A stretch of 54,896 bases of DNA from the NCBI RefSeq assembly GCF_001440415.1, contig NZ_LLYA01000176.1, positions 1-54,896 on the forward strand. Direction: 5' to 3'. A program made the position numbers and the translations under genes. The notes beneath the pieces were generated by a model. That model saw only the letters and a program-made list of their open reading frames with translations, did not search any database and had not been told where the DNA came from. The stretch comes from Bradyrhizobium retamae. Its GTDB lineage: Bacteria; Pseudomonadota; Alphaproteobacteria; Rhizobiales; Xanthobacteraceae. Below are positions 18,220 through 26,181 of this stretch, piece after piece (the stretch's first letter is position 1; each line of letters starts with the position of its first letter).

Positions 18220-19431
18220 TTACGGACGCGCCGCCGTTAATAGCCGCTGTGAAAGGACAACCTCAACACTTTCCGACGCCTCAACTCCGACAGTTGGACG
18301 ACCCGGTTCAACCGTATACTTTAAGGCAGTAATACGGTGCATCCGGGTGAACTGATCCAGCGCATAAACACAAGACGCGCGCAGTTTTCCGATTTCATTG
18401 CCGTGGCGTTCCATGACGGGCGAAATGGTTGCAGACTTAGGAAAGTCCGCTTTCCCTTCTAGCCAAGTTGGCGTGAGCTCCGCGCTTCTATTGTCCGGTG
18501 ACAACCAGCGGAACACCTCGTGAATGCATCCCTGCGGATAGTATTCGGACAGCCGATATACATCCCTATAAAACTGCGGCCTCTGTTGGAAGAGTTCTTC
18601 ACCGACCAGTAGCACCGAGACCGCCACTATGCGGGCAGAGAACCGGCCGCTCGGGCCAAGCCTGTTCTTGTAAGGGTTCTTTCCGTAAAACACACGGAAT
18701 TGGCCAAATAGGTCAGGCGACATATGTTCGTAAAAGCGGGTCAGAACATTATTTGCTGACTCAAGGCGCTCCAAGCATACCGAAAGACATTGACGAGCGT
18801 CCGCGCCAGCCGCGTCACGCAATTCAAGTAGAGCGTCGATTGCTAGCTGTAGCTCGCTCTCGATGAGTTGGTGACCTAAGCAAAAATCTCGCTCCTCGAC
18901 CCCGGCCGCGCCGAGGCAATACACGCGTGGATCGCTCTGCACCGGGTTCGCAAGGATCATATCTTCATACGAGAGGACCTCAATGCTAGGCTGCCGATGA
19001 CAACTTAAGCAGGCAAGACGGCTCAGCTCCTCTCCCACCGTCAACTCCGCGTCCACGGGATCAAGACCGGCAAACGCTGACATCTGATAAGCACAGTTGA
19101 CGAGATACTGGATGTCTGTCTTAGCGATCGCGAAGTCGGGCTGCGGCAGATTCAGCAGCTGTACCACATAGTCAGTCGATGCAATCATCGCGTTGACGCT
19201 GCGTCCAAGAGCCTTGACCCCTTCATCTGGCCGTTTACTGCCTTTGATCTCGGCAATGCAGTGCGGAAGCTGATCGGCGACAAAATTGCTGACAAGCCCA
19301 AGCGGGCGTTTTCGCTGCCCGCGATCAATGCCATCGGTAAGATGAGAAAATATCTGCTGCTCCCGATAGGGCGGCGGCTCCGGAGTGGAAAGGGATAAAC
19401 TATGGATCATAGACGAGCGCCCCGATTTCAT
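18220..19431 (-). CDS. PrnB/indoleamine 2,3-dioxygenase superfamily-like protein
   Basis: This 403-residue protein is all-helical in character. Its C-terminal half (SPDLFGQFRVFYG, then RLSEYYPQGCIHEVFRWL and DQFTRMHRITALKY) resembles PrnB (monodechloroaminopyrrolnitrin synthase, DUF1864), a haem protein in the indoleamine/tryptophan dioxygenase superfamily. His365 in RMHRITALKY sits where the proximal haem ligand of PrnB is expected (inference). A CLSCH motif at residues 141-145 has the c-type haem pattern, although no export signal is visible. ATG at 19431 forms an ATGA overlap with the upstream radical SAM gene, so the two are translationally coupled. Substrate unknown; an indole or tryptophan derivative is a guess. 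Confidence 0.6.
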   Translation of the reverse strand: MKSGRSSMIHSLSLSTPEPPPYREQQIFSHLTDGIDRGQRKRPLGLVSNFVADQLPHCIAEIKGSKRPDEGVKALGRSVNAMIASTDYVVQLLNLPQPDFAIAKTDIQYLVNCAYQMSAFAGLDPVDAELTVGEELSRLACLSCHRQPSIEVLSYEDMILANPVQSDPRVYCLGAAGVEERDFCLGHQLIESELQLAIDALLELRDAAGADARQCLSVCLERLESANNVLTRFYEHMSPDLFGQFRVFYGKNPYKNRLGPSGRFSARIVAVSVLLVGEELFQQRPQFYRDVYRLSEYYPQGCIHEVFRWLSPDNRSAELTPTWLEGKADFPKSATISPVMERHGNEIGKLRASCVYALDQFTRMHRITALKYTVEPGRPTVGVEASESVEVVLSQRLLTAARP

Positions 19432-20903
19432 CGAAAGACAGCTTGCATTTCTGCACTTGACCCGTATCTTGCGGCCGGCGAGTAGTCGTGTTTTTCGAGC
19501 AGATCGGTTCGCTTGTCTGTTATCCTGCCATCGTTGTACGCGACCCGCTCAAGCACATTGTCGGAGAAAAATAGCAGCGATACAGCGCCCGAGTTGATAT
19601 TGCCGGCGGCAGTTAACGACAGCACGCCATCGTTTGAGATGCAGACGAGACCCGCCTCCCTTAAGATTTCAAGCTCGCGGCAAAAGTATTCTTCAACCGA
19701 TACTCCAAACTCCCGCTCGAATCGGGAGAGCAACACTCCGCTGCTTCGCAAAGCAAACATTAACGTTCGGCGCATAAGGTCGTCTTGCGACAGTACAACA
19801 CCCCTCCACACTGGCTTCTCGCCTGCCTCAACCCTAGAGAGGTAGCGATCTAAGTCTGCCTCGTTATAGAACTGGCACTGGCTCATGTAACCAAATCCGC
19901 CAACCCCAAACGGGACAAGATTATTGTCGTTCCAGGAATCGTACTTACGGCGCTGTTGAACGGAGTGCGGCTGCGACCTCTTAGTCCAATAGAAAATCGG
20001 CCCGTGGCGATAGCCGAGTTTAGTGAGGATGTGCTCTGCCATAAAGTGCATTATGATGCGCTCTTTAGCCCCGGCGAATTGATATCGTCCTCTAGCCAAA
20101 TGGCGGGCTACGGGGTCAGTCGATTTAAACATCAATGGGAATACATTGAACTTCTCTATTCCCATGTCCAATAGGCCGATAATTGAGTCGTACCAGCTTC
20201 GGAGCGTTTGCTGCGGCAGCCCATACATGAGGTCAAGCGACAGGTTCTCAACGCCCATTTCATTCAGCAATTTTACGGTTTGTATCACCTCCTCCACACC
20301 GTGCCCGCGGTTCAGTATGCGCAAAATACTCCAGTCTAGACTTTGAACGCCCAGTACGAAGCGGTTTACGCCACCTCTAAGTAGAGTGGATATGCGATCC
20401 GCAGCGTCCGCATGCTTCACAAGAGAGGGATGCAATTCGAAACTTACTTCGGCCCTCGATAAATCAAAGCGCTGATTAGTCATATCAAATAGCGTTTTGA
20501 GTTGATGGTTGGTCAAAAACGAGGGAGTACCACCTCCAAAAAAAGCAGTCTCAACATCTCTGCCAGCAAGCGCCGCATCTGACCAACTCATCTCCTTATT
20601 CAAAGCCACCAAATAACGTTCCACTCGCTCGGAAGATGGATTGATTTCCTTGGCGAAGTGGCAAAAGCTGCAATACTGATTACAGAAGGGGATGTGGAAA
20701 TAGAGATCAATTGACGACGCGACCTGAGTCAACAACCTTTCGGCATTCAGGTCCCCCATTGCCTTGAGAGGCGGATAGGTGCCGACGAGATAATCGTTGT
20801 GCGTATCAAGGTGCAAGTTTCGCGATCTCAACATGTCTAGGTTGATCTCGTACGAACGGTCGATCGCGAATTCCAGGGCCTCGGAATAGCTTGGCGCGTT
20901 CAT
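19428..20903 (-). CDS. HemN/HutW-like radical SAM enzyme
   Basis: The 491-residue protein has the radical SAM cluster motif HIPFC-x3-C-x2-C (C74, C78, C81, reading CNQYCSFCHF), FFGGGTPSFL at 121-130, and a HemN-type C-terminal domain (VPFGVGGFGYMSQCQFYNEA). The residues after the cluster (SFCHFAKE) resemble HutW/ChuW or HemN-like methyltransferases more than true HemN, which has YCGCN at that point. Such enzymes catalyse radical methylation, cyclopropanation or haem opening. An AGGAG ribosome binding site precedes the ATG at 20903. It starts a minus-strand unit with the PrnB-like gene. The base composition is more AT-rich than hup or cob, suggesting transfer. True coproporphyrinogen oxidase activity is unlikely. 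Confidence 0.8.
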   Translation of the reverse strand: MNAPSYSEALEFAIDRSYEINLDMLRSRNLHLDTHNDYLVGTYPPLKAMGDLNAERLLTQVASSIDLYFHIPFCNQYCSFCHFAKEINPSSERVERYLVALNKEMSWSDAALAGRDVETAFFGGGTPSFLTNHQLKTLFDMTNQRFDLSRAEVSFELHPSLVKHADAADRISTLLRGGVNRFVLGVQSLDWSILRILNRGHGVEEVIQTVKLLNEMGVENLSLDLMYGLPQQTLRSWYDSIIGLLDMGIEKFNVFPLMFKSTDPVARHLARGRYQFAGAKERIIMHFMAEHILTKLGYRHGPIFYWTKRSQPHSVQQRRKYDSWNDNNLVPFGVGGFGYMSQCQFYNEADLDRYLSRVEAGEKPVWRGVVLSQDDLMRRTLMFALRSSGVLLSRFEREFGVSVEEYFCRELEILREAGLVCISNDGVLSLTAAGNINSGAVSLLFFSDNVLERVAYNDGRITDKRTDLLEKHDYSPAARYGSSAEMQAVFR

Positions 20904-21183
20904 GCTTTGGAACTCCTTTAGTTTTCGTGTGCAGGAAAGCCGCGATGGCAGCTGCGGCCGCGTCCCATCAGTTTCTTCTTTGGCTCGTTACTGAAGCAGC
21001 ACATTTCGATCAGCCACCTGCATTCGCCTCCCACTGGACCCCGATCAGATCGCACGTCGCGATGCGCTCAGCGAGACGCGCGGGATGACTAGAGATTGTC
21101 GAGGACAGGCAGGTGTCGCGGCCAACGCGAATATTCTTCGTGCGTTGCGAAACCTGACGGCACTCAGTGCGGCGTCTCTGGTG

Positions 21184-21197
21184 TTGATTTGGATCAA
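21184..21197. promoter_or_regulatory. Perfect FixK2/FNR-type box, orphan
   Basis: TTGATTTGGATCAA matches TTGA-N6-TCAA exactly and is a full palindrome, so it can act either way. On the minus strand it lies 281 bp upstream of the radical SAM gene, longer than usual. On the plus strand only short unrecognised frames follow. Confidence 0.65.
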
Positions 21198-21466
21198 GCG
21201 AGTAAAGTTCATTTAGCTCCTGCGCCAACGACTGGGATAGCGGCATGGTCGTGCGGATCCTTTACCTTGTCCAAGCAATCGACGTGCCACCAAGCACGTT
21301 GTGCGAGCCTTGCTTGAAGAGTGAAAATCATGTGCTTCGCGCCGCGGCGACGGAATACTTGCGCCTCGGCGTCGGTTTCCGGACATATGCGTCTTCAACC
21401 GGACACGCCGAACACGACACCACGGAGCATCGAATGACGATGGTCGTCTCTCGACGAGCTCAGTTG

Positions 21467-21532
21467 CCCCTTTCGGCGGCCGACCGGGAAGTCAGCCAGG
21501 GGGAGCGATGCTGCTGCACATCGCACCAGCTT
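21467..21532 (-). repeat. Diverged copy of the 45.8-kb repeat / sRNA-like element
   Basis: From CCCCTTTCGGCGGCCG to CATCGCACCAGCTT this copy matches 45777-45841 at most positions over about 65 bases. The terminator-like stem present at 45.77 kb is broken here and the A-tract is missing, so this looks like a degenerate copy. Confidence 0.6.
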
Positions 21533-21983
21533 ATGGTTATTCTCGCTGTTGGCCTGATCATATCAGCCAGTGGTATAGGTTGTCGGCGATTTAGCCGTTA
21601 AGCCTGCAAAGCATGTCTCTGCGCGGGACAACTTGCCGCCCGCGACGACGCGCAGGAGATCCCCCGGCGACCGTTCGAGACGTTCGGGAGCTCAGTTAGC
21701 TCGATGCCCGACGCATCCGCAGGCCGGCCGATGTCGATTCCAGAACAGGGGCCGATGGCAATCAGCGCGAGCGCCCATCGCCGTCGCATTAACAAGGCAC
21801 GAGCGCGGTCATGAAAACCCGGCCTGACGCGAGGCAACAACGCGCCTTCCTTGCACGGCGGCGGCGCCGGGAGGTGTTGAGATACGCATTTTGCTCCGGC
21901 TGTGATATCAGTCCTTGGTCGCGGTAAACCGTCCGCGGGCGAATGTTCAAGATGTTTCTCGCATTGATAAGGATCTCGGAGAT

Positions 21984-22565
21984 ATGGGAATGGAAGGGGA
22001 AGCCTTTCTTTGGTTGGTCCGGCATGCGGTCGTCGATTCTATCGAAGGAACGATCTCCCCTTCGGGCGCTCCGGCCGATCTCAGCGATCGGGCGCATTTG
22101 GAAGCCGTGCGAAGGCGCTTGCCACGGGTCGCCGCAAGCTATGCGAGTCCGTCTCAACGAACTCTCGATACCGCGCGCGCATTCGAGCTTGATCCAATCC
22201 TGGTGCCTGAGTTTCGGGAGCAGGACTTCGGGGATTGGACCGGCCGACGTCACGACGATCTCGCCGCTCTCGGAGAAGAAGGGTACGCCGAGTTCTGGAA
22301 GGATCCCGCTCGTTCAAGCCCACCCGGCGGCGAGAGCTTCGAAGATCAAATTGCGAGGGTTCGGGATGGACTACGTAAAATAGCTGCTGGTCCAGCAACG
22401 CTCGTCGTGCATTCCGGCACTATTCGCGCCGCGCTCTGCGTAGCCCTCGACATCGCACCGCAAGCAGCGTTGCGCTTTGTTATCGATCCGCTGTCGATCA
22501 CCCGAATTGATCGGCTACGGAACAATTGGCGGATTGTGTCGGTCAATCAGAATGTCGCGTTATGA
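21984..22565 (+). CDS. Histidine phosphatase family protein (alpha-ribazole phosphatase-like)
   Basis: The 193-residue protein (ATG at 21984) begins MGMEGEAFLWLVRHA, the RH catalytic motif of the phosphoglycerate-mutase-like phosphatases, and has SPSQRTLDTARAF, REQDFGDWTG and a second His in LVVHSGTIRA. The E-Q-D-F-G-D-W-T-G motif and its position beside cobT suggest it removes the phosphate of alpha-ribazole-5'-phosphate or adenosylcobalamin phosphate in nucleotide-loop assembly, the step done by CobC in enterobacteria. It converges with cobT, overlapping it by six bases. A longer in-frame start at 21915 is less likely. Confidence 0.8.
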   Translation: MGMEGEAFLWLVRHAVVDSIEGTISPSGAPADLSDRAHLEAVRRRLPRVAASYASPSQRTLDTARAFELDPILVPEFREQDFGDWTGRRHDDLAALGEEGYAEFWKDPARSSPPGGESFEDQIARVRDGLRKIAAGPATLVVHSGTIRAALCVALDIAPQAALRFVIDPLSITRIDRLRNNWRIVSVNQNVAL

Positions 22566-23615
22566 GCGATTCGGAACGCTGGCTTGCGCGAAGGTCGCCA
22601 TGCCATTGTGCAGAGCGCATGCAAGCCGCAGGATCGGCAATGCAAGCGCGGCGCCCGATCCCTCCCCTAACCTGAGGTCCAGATTGAACAACGGCTGCAC
22701 ATTCAGGGCCTCAAGAACCAGGCGGTGCCCCTGCTCGGCCGATTGATGCGAGGATAAGAGAAAGGGTCGACACGATGGATTAAGATGCACCGCCGTCAAT
22801 GCCGCGACGGACACGATGAAACCGTCGATCATGATAGGGAGGCGACGCTGTGTGGCGGCGATGATCGCGCCCGTAATCGCAGCAGTTTCGAGACCGCCTA
22901 CCGCGCACAGGATCCGCTCGGCAGAAGTTCCTGGTCTTGTAAGGTCATGACGAGCCAGCGATGCATCAATCAGGTGCGCCTTGCGCGCACGGGTGTCTGC
23001 ATCGATCCCGGTGCCATTGCCGGCCACCTGCTCGGCGCCCATGCCAAGCAGGGCGGCGGCGACTGCCGCAGAAGTCGTGGTGTTGCCGATCCCCATGTCA
23101 CCAAGGATCAGAAGATCTGGCTCTGCTGAGGCCGCCCGCGCGACGGCGCGCTTGCCGCAGTCGAAGGCGAAGGCGACCTCCCCCAACTCGAGCGCCGCTT
23201 CCTTGCTGAAATCCCGGCTGCCCCGGCGCGGCTTGTCTGTCGCGACTCCCGGGATTGGCTGTTCGGCGAGCGTGCCGGCATCGACGATCTCCAGAATTGA
23301 GCCCAGCTCGCGCGCGAGAACCGAAATTGCTGCACCGCCTGACGCGAAATTCGACATCATCGCGCTCGTAACTTCCTGAGGATAGGCCGATACTCCCTGC
23401 GCGACGATGCCGTGATCCCCTGCAAAGACGATGATCGGCACGCGCTCGGCTCGAGGCCGGTCGGTTTGTTGCAGACCGGCGAGCTCGATCGCGAGCTGCT
23501 CGAGGCGACCCAGCGCACCGGTCGGCTTGGTGAGCTCGGCCTGACGGGCCAGGGCGGCATCGCGATGGACGGTCGAAACGCCCGGGCACTCCTGGTAGAC
23601 CCACTCGGGTAGCAT
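22560..23615 (-). CDS. cobT: Nicotinate-nucleotide:DMB phosphoribosyltransferase
   Basis: This enzyme makes alpha-ribazole phosphate from nicotinate mononucleotide and 5,6-dimethylbenzimidazole, the latter supplied by BluB at the other end of the cluster. The 351-residue protein (start MLPEWVYQECPG at 23615) shows FAGDHGIVAQGVSAYP, GDMGIGNTTTSAAVAAALLG and NGTGIDADTRARK, all hallmarks, and the catalytic Glu in the C-terminal LRLGEGSGAAL. It is called cobU in Pseudomonas nomenclature, and is unrelated to the CobT chelatase subunit. It is the last gene of the cbiM-cobF-cobT run, 52 bp after cobF. Confidence 0.95.
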   Translation of the reverse strand: MLPEWVYQECPGVSTVHRDAALARQAELTKPTGALGRLEQLAIELAGLQQTDRPRAERVPIIVFAGDHGIVAQGVSAYPQEVTSAMMSNFASGGAAISVLARELGSILEIVDAGTLAEQPIPGVATDKPRRGSRDFSKEAALELGEVAFAFDCGKRAVARAASAEPDLLILGDMGIGNTTTSAAVAAALLGMGAEQVAGNGTGIDADTRARKAHLIDASLARHDLTRPGTSAERILCAVGGLETAAITGAIIAATQRRLPIMIDGFIVSVAALTAVHLNPSCRPFLLSSHQSAEQGHRLVLEALNVQPLFNLDLRLGEGSGAALALPILRLACALHNGMATFAQASVPNRS

Positions 23616-23667
23616 GTGGTCCTGCCCTTGGTGATGGTTCAAGATGCCAGCGGCCTTCGCACGAGTG

Positions 23668-24420
23668 CTACGACACGCGCTTGAGGATGTAGCTATCCAT
23701 GATCCAGCCGTGCCTGGCGCGTGCTTCCTGTCGTGCGGCGACGATGCCTGGCCCCACTTCTGCAAGCGCACCTGACATGGTGATCTGCTCGGGCATCCCG
23801 AGATAGGCGCCCCACCAGATATGTAGTCCGTTCGGGTCGAGCGACTGGAACGCGGCAACGCCATCGAGCATGATGACCACGGTGTCGGTGCCTGACGGCC
23901 AACCGACCTCGCGCAGCCGCCGTCCGGTGGTGACGAGAAAGAGCTCCCCGATGTCGTTCAGCGGCAGTGCATGCGCGGCGCAAAGCGTCTGGATCGACGT
24001 GACGCCTGGCACGACCTCGATCATTGGCAACGGATCAAGCCTTCGTGCGATCCGCAGGCTCGAGTCGTATAGCGAAGGATCGCCCCAGATCAGCAGGGCA
24101 ACGCGCCCGTCATGACCGAGATACGCCGCAATTGCCCGGGACCAGGTCACGGCGACGGCGTCGTGCCATTCCTCCACTCCCTTGCGGTAGTGCTCCTGCG
24201 CGGTGCCGCGAACGGGCAGGTCGAACTCAGCAACGCGCGTGCGGCTGTTCGTCAAGGCTTGCGCACAAATCAGCCGGCGCAGGTCGGCGAGATCGGACTT
24301 CGCGGCACCTTTGCGCGGAATCAGCACCAGGTCAGCCGCATTGATCGCGCGGATCGCAGCAAGCGTGAGCTGCTCGGGATCGCCGCAGCCAATGCCTATC
24401 AGGGAGAGTGTCAGCATCAC
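23668..24420 (-). CDS. cobF: Precorrin-6A synthase (deacetylating)
   Basis: CobF methylates C1 of precorrin-5 and releases acetate, a step specific to the aerobic B12 route. The 250-residue protein has the SUMT-like methyltransferase fold: SLIGIGCGDPEQLT at the N-terminus, LLIWGDPSLYDS, and VVPGVTSIQTLCA. Alternative starts are the adjacent ATGs at 24420 and 24417. It lies 47 bp after cbiM on the same strand and presumably shares the riboswitch-controlled message. Its presence, with cobG, marks the pathway as oxygen-dependent. Confidence 0.94.
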   Translation of the reverse strand: MMLTLSLIGIGCGDPEQLTLAAIRAINAADLVLIPRKGAAKSDLADLRRLICAQALTNSRTRVAEFDLPVRGTAQEHYRKGVEEWHDAVAVTWSRAIAAYLGHDGRVALLIWGDPSLYDSSLRIARRLDPLPMIEVVPGVTSIQTLCAAHALPLNDIGELFLVTTGRRLREVGWPSGTDTVVIMLDGVAAFQSLDPNGLHIWWGAYLGMPEQITMSGALAEVGPGIVAARQEARARHGWIMDSYILKRVS

Positions 24421-24467
24421 GTTATGAGTGGGGGCGGCCGCGACTTGCGACCGCCCTTACGCCATCT

Positions 24468-25145
24468 TCAGGCGGCGTTGTGAAGGCGATAGGTAACAAG
24501 ACCGTCGGCCATCACATCTCGCAGTGATTTCGCCAGTGCCAGCACGGCCAGATCGGCCAGCGGCTCAAATACTACGACGAGCGCGTAGGAAGCGGCGAAA
24601 GACGCGATGGAGGCGAGGTTCTCGGCCGCAAAGCCCGCACCATACAGCGCCCAGAAGGCGACCCACGCCACGATGCCGGATTGATAGGCGGTCGAAAGCG
24701 CAAGCGCCTGGCGATACTGCAGGTCAACATAGGCGGTGCTGCGAGGAATGATCCACCCGGCCAGCGCCTGGATCGCAAACAAAGGCACCAGCAGCGTGGT
24801 CACGTTGATACCATATTGCGGCAGGTCGGTCGGTACGAAGAACAGCCCCTGCAGCAGAAGACCAAGCGCCAGCCCGAATGCGGCTGGCGCTGCGCCGAAC
24901 AGGAGAAACAGCGTCGAGCCGAGAATGAAATGCACCTCCGAGACCCCGATCCGGAAATGCGGCAGCAGTTCGAAGAAAGAGAAGACCAGGACCGTTGTTG
25001 CGACGGTGCGCACCGCGAATGAAACAAACCCCTGCTCGCGCACGGTTTCGACCGTGAGCTTGAGAGCGCAGCCGGCGGCAACGGCACCGGTCGCGTAACT
25101 CAGCACGAGCTTGGCGCCCGTAACGATACCTGGTTCGATATGCAT
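24468..25145 (-). CDS. cbiM: Cobalt ECF-transporter substrate-binding membrane protein, CbiM-like
   Basis: The 225-residue protein begins MHIEPGIVTGAKL. CbiM and NikM use the N-terminal Met-His to bind the metal, so the MHIEPG start is meaningful. Five or six hydrophobic segments follow (LFLLFGAAPAAFGLALGLLL and others). A cobalamin riboswitch directly upstream supports cobalt uptake. No CbiN, CbiQ or CbiO gene is in the window, so it either works with components encoded elsewhere or acts as a solitary CbiM-type permease, as reported for some alpha-proteobacteria. Cobalt is inferred from context. Confidence 0.88.
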   Translation of the reverse strand: MHIEPGIVTGAKLVLSYATGAVAAGCALKLTVETVREQGFVSFAVRTVATTVLVFSFFELLPHFRIGVSEVHFILGSTLFLLFGAAPAAFGLALGLLLQGLFFVPTDLPQYGINVTTLLVPLFAIQALAGWIIPRSTAYVDLQYRQALALSTAYQSGIVAWVAFWALYGAGFAAENLASIASFAASYALVVVFEPLADLAVLALAKSLRDVMADGLVTYRLHNAA

Positions 25146-25195
25146 GACTTACGTCCCTTCTGCCGTCACACGACGGCGCTGGTGTTAAAAACTGC

Positions 25196-25390
25196 AGGGC
25201 CGGTCTTCTGGCTCGCGGTTCAAAACGGGCCCCGGCATTCCCAAGCTGACGGCCCAGTGGCGGATTGGAGCCCCTCACCGTCTTACAGGCGCGGGGGGGG
25301 GGGGGGGCCGGGGCTTTGGGCGCCGCATTCAGGTCCGCCCTTGCCCGGTTCCCGATTATGCTCCGGCGCTTTGCGCCGCTTCGAGCACCA
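25196..25390 (-). promoter_or_regulatory. Cobalamin riboswitch upstream of cbiM
   Basis: On the minus strand the order of conserved parts is: GCGGCGCAAAGCGCCGG stem near 25378, AATCGGGAACCGGG, a C-rich tract followed by GCGCCTGTAAGACGGTGAG, CCGCCACTGGG (25252 region), GGGAATGCCGGGG, and the B12 box AGCCAGAAGACCGGCC (25198-25213). A short hairpin (GCCGTC/GACGGC, 25162-25177) sits between the B12 box and the cbiM ribosome binding site and may be the expression platform. Adenosylcobalamin binding would repress cbiM-cobF-cobT. Confidence 0.9.
25293..25307. repeat. G15 homopolymer inside the riboswitch
   Basis: Fifteen consecutive G on the plus strand (C on the RNA strand) replace the usual four or five C of the GCCCCCGCAACTGTAA element. 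Confidence 0.95.
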
Positions 25391-25458
25391 TGCCTGATCT
25401 GTGTGCTCCTTCCGACGAGGAGACGTCAAGGGGCTCGCGAGATCGGGCGACGGCCTCA

Positions 25459-26181
25459 TCATAGAGTCTCTCCCGCCAGCGCGCCGAAAAGAATGACCGC
25501 CGCCGTTGCGGCGCTGGCTTGCGCGAGCTGCTCTGCAAGCTTTGCAATCGTGGTGCGGACAATCCGCTCCTGGGCGCGGCCCAGAGACTCCGCAAATAGC
25601 GCCGGGGTGTCGGGAGCCATGCCGTGCTCGATCAGCTTTGCCGCGAGCGCCGGGAATGTGCGCTTGCCCATATAGACCACGGTCGTCGATTCCGGATCGG
25701 CCAGTGCCGCCCAATTGAGATTCGCGGGCAACCGCCCGGTGACATCTGGGCCGGTCACGAACTGGACGCGGCGCGAGGTGTGCCGGCGGGTGAGTGGAAT
25801 GCCGCGCGCTGCCGCAACGCAGGCCGACGTGACGCCTGGAATGATCTCGTAGTCAATGCCCGCAGTTTGCAGCGCCTCAATTTCTTCTTCAAGCCGGCCG
25901 AAGATGCCGGCGTCTCCCGATTTCAAATGAACAACGCGGGCGCCTGCGGCGGCGTAGTCGATGAGCAGCCGGTTGACGTGCTCCTGTTTGGCTGAGGGCC
26001 GGCCCACACGCTTGCCAACCGCTACCAGATTGGCCCCGGCTCGGGCGTAATCGAGGATCGCGCCCGAGGCAAAGTCGTCATACAGCACGACATCAGCGGC
26101 GCGCAGACGCGCAGCCGCCTTGAGCGTCAGGAGCTCGGGATCGCCTGGGCCGGCCGAGACAAAGGAAACAAAGCCGCTCAC
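25459..26181 (-). CDS. cobA: Uroporphyrinogen-III C-methyltransferase
   Basis: CobA adds methyl groups at C2 and C7 of uroporphyrinogen III to give precorrin-2, the entry into the corrin branch. The 240-residue single-domain SUMT has VSAGPGDPELLTLKAAARL, VRLKSGDAGIFGRLEEE-like (VHLKSGDAGIFGR), and EIIPGVTSACVAAARGIPLT with the RxxH region TRRHTSRR. It has no fused CysG dehydrogenase/chelatase domain. It is the last gene of the long minus-strand operon and its start overlaps the cobB stop (ATGA). Confidence 0.95.
   Translation of the reverse strand: MSGFVSFVSAGPGDPELLTLKAAARLRAADVVLYDDFASGAILDYARAGANLVAVGKRVGRPSAKQEHVNRLLIDYAAAGARVVHLKSGDAGIFGRLEEEIEALQTAGIDYEIIPGVTSACVAAARGIPLTRRHTSRRVQFVTGPDVTGRLPANLNWAALADPESTTVVYMGKRTFPALAAKLIEHGMAPDTPALFAESLGRAQERIVRTTIAKLAEQLAQASAATAAVILFGALAGETL

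Larger units (their letters stand above)
20904..21983. other. Gene-poor stretch between the radical SAM unit and the cob cluster
   Basis: About 1.1 kb with no recognisable gene. It contains the FixK-type box at 21184-21197 and a diverged copy (21467-21532) of the repeat element at 45777-45841. A 118-codon plus frame at 21245-21601 ends in a hydrophobic segment (LMVILAVGLIISASGIG) but covers the repeat and has no family signature, so I do not call it a gene. Confidence 0.5.

Noticed and set aside
19428..20903. Calling the radical SAM gene a true hemN
   Set aside because: The residues after the cluster motif (SFCHF rather than YCGCN) and the longer divergent C-terminus do not fit coproporphyrinogen oxidase.
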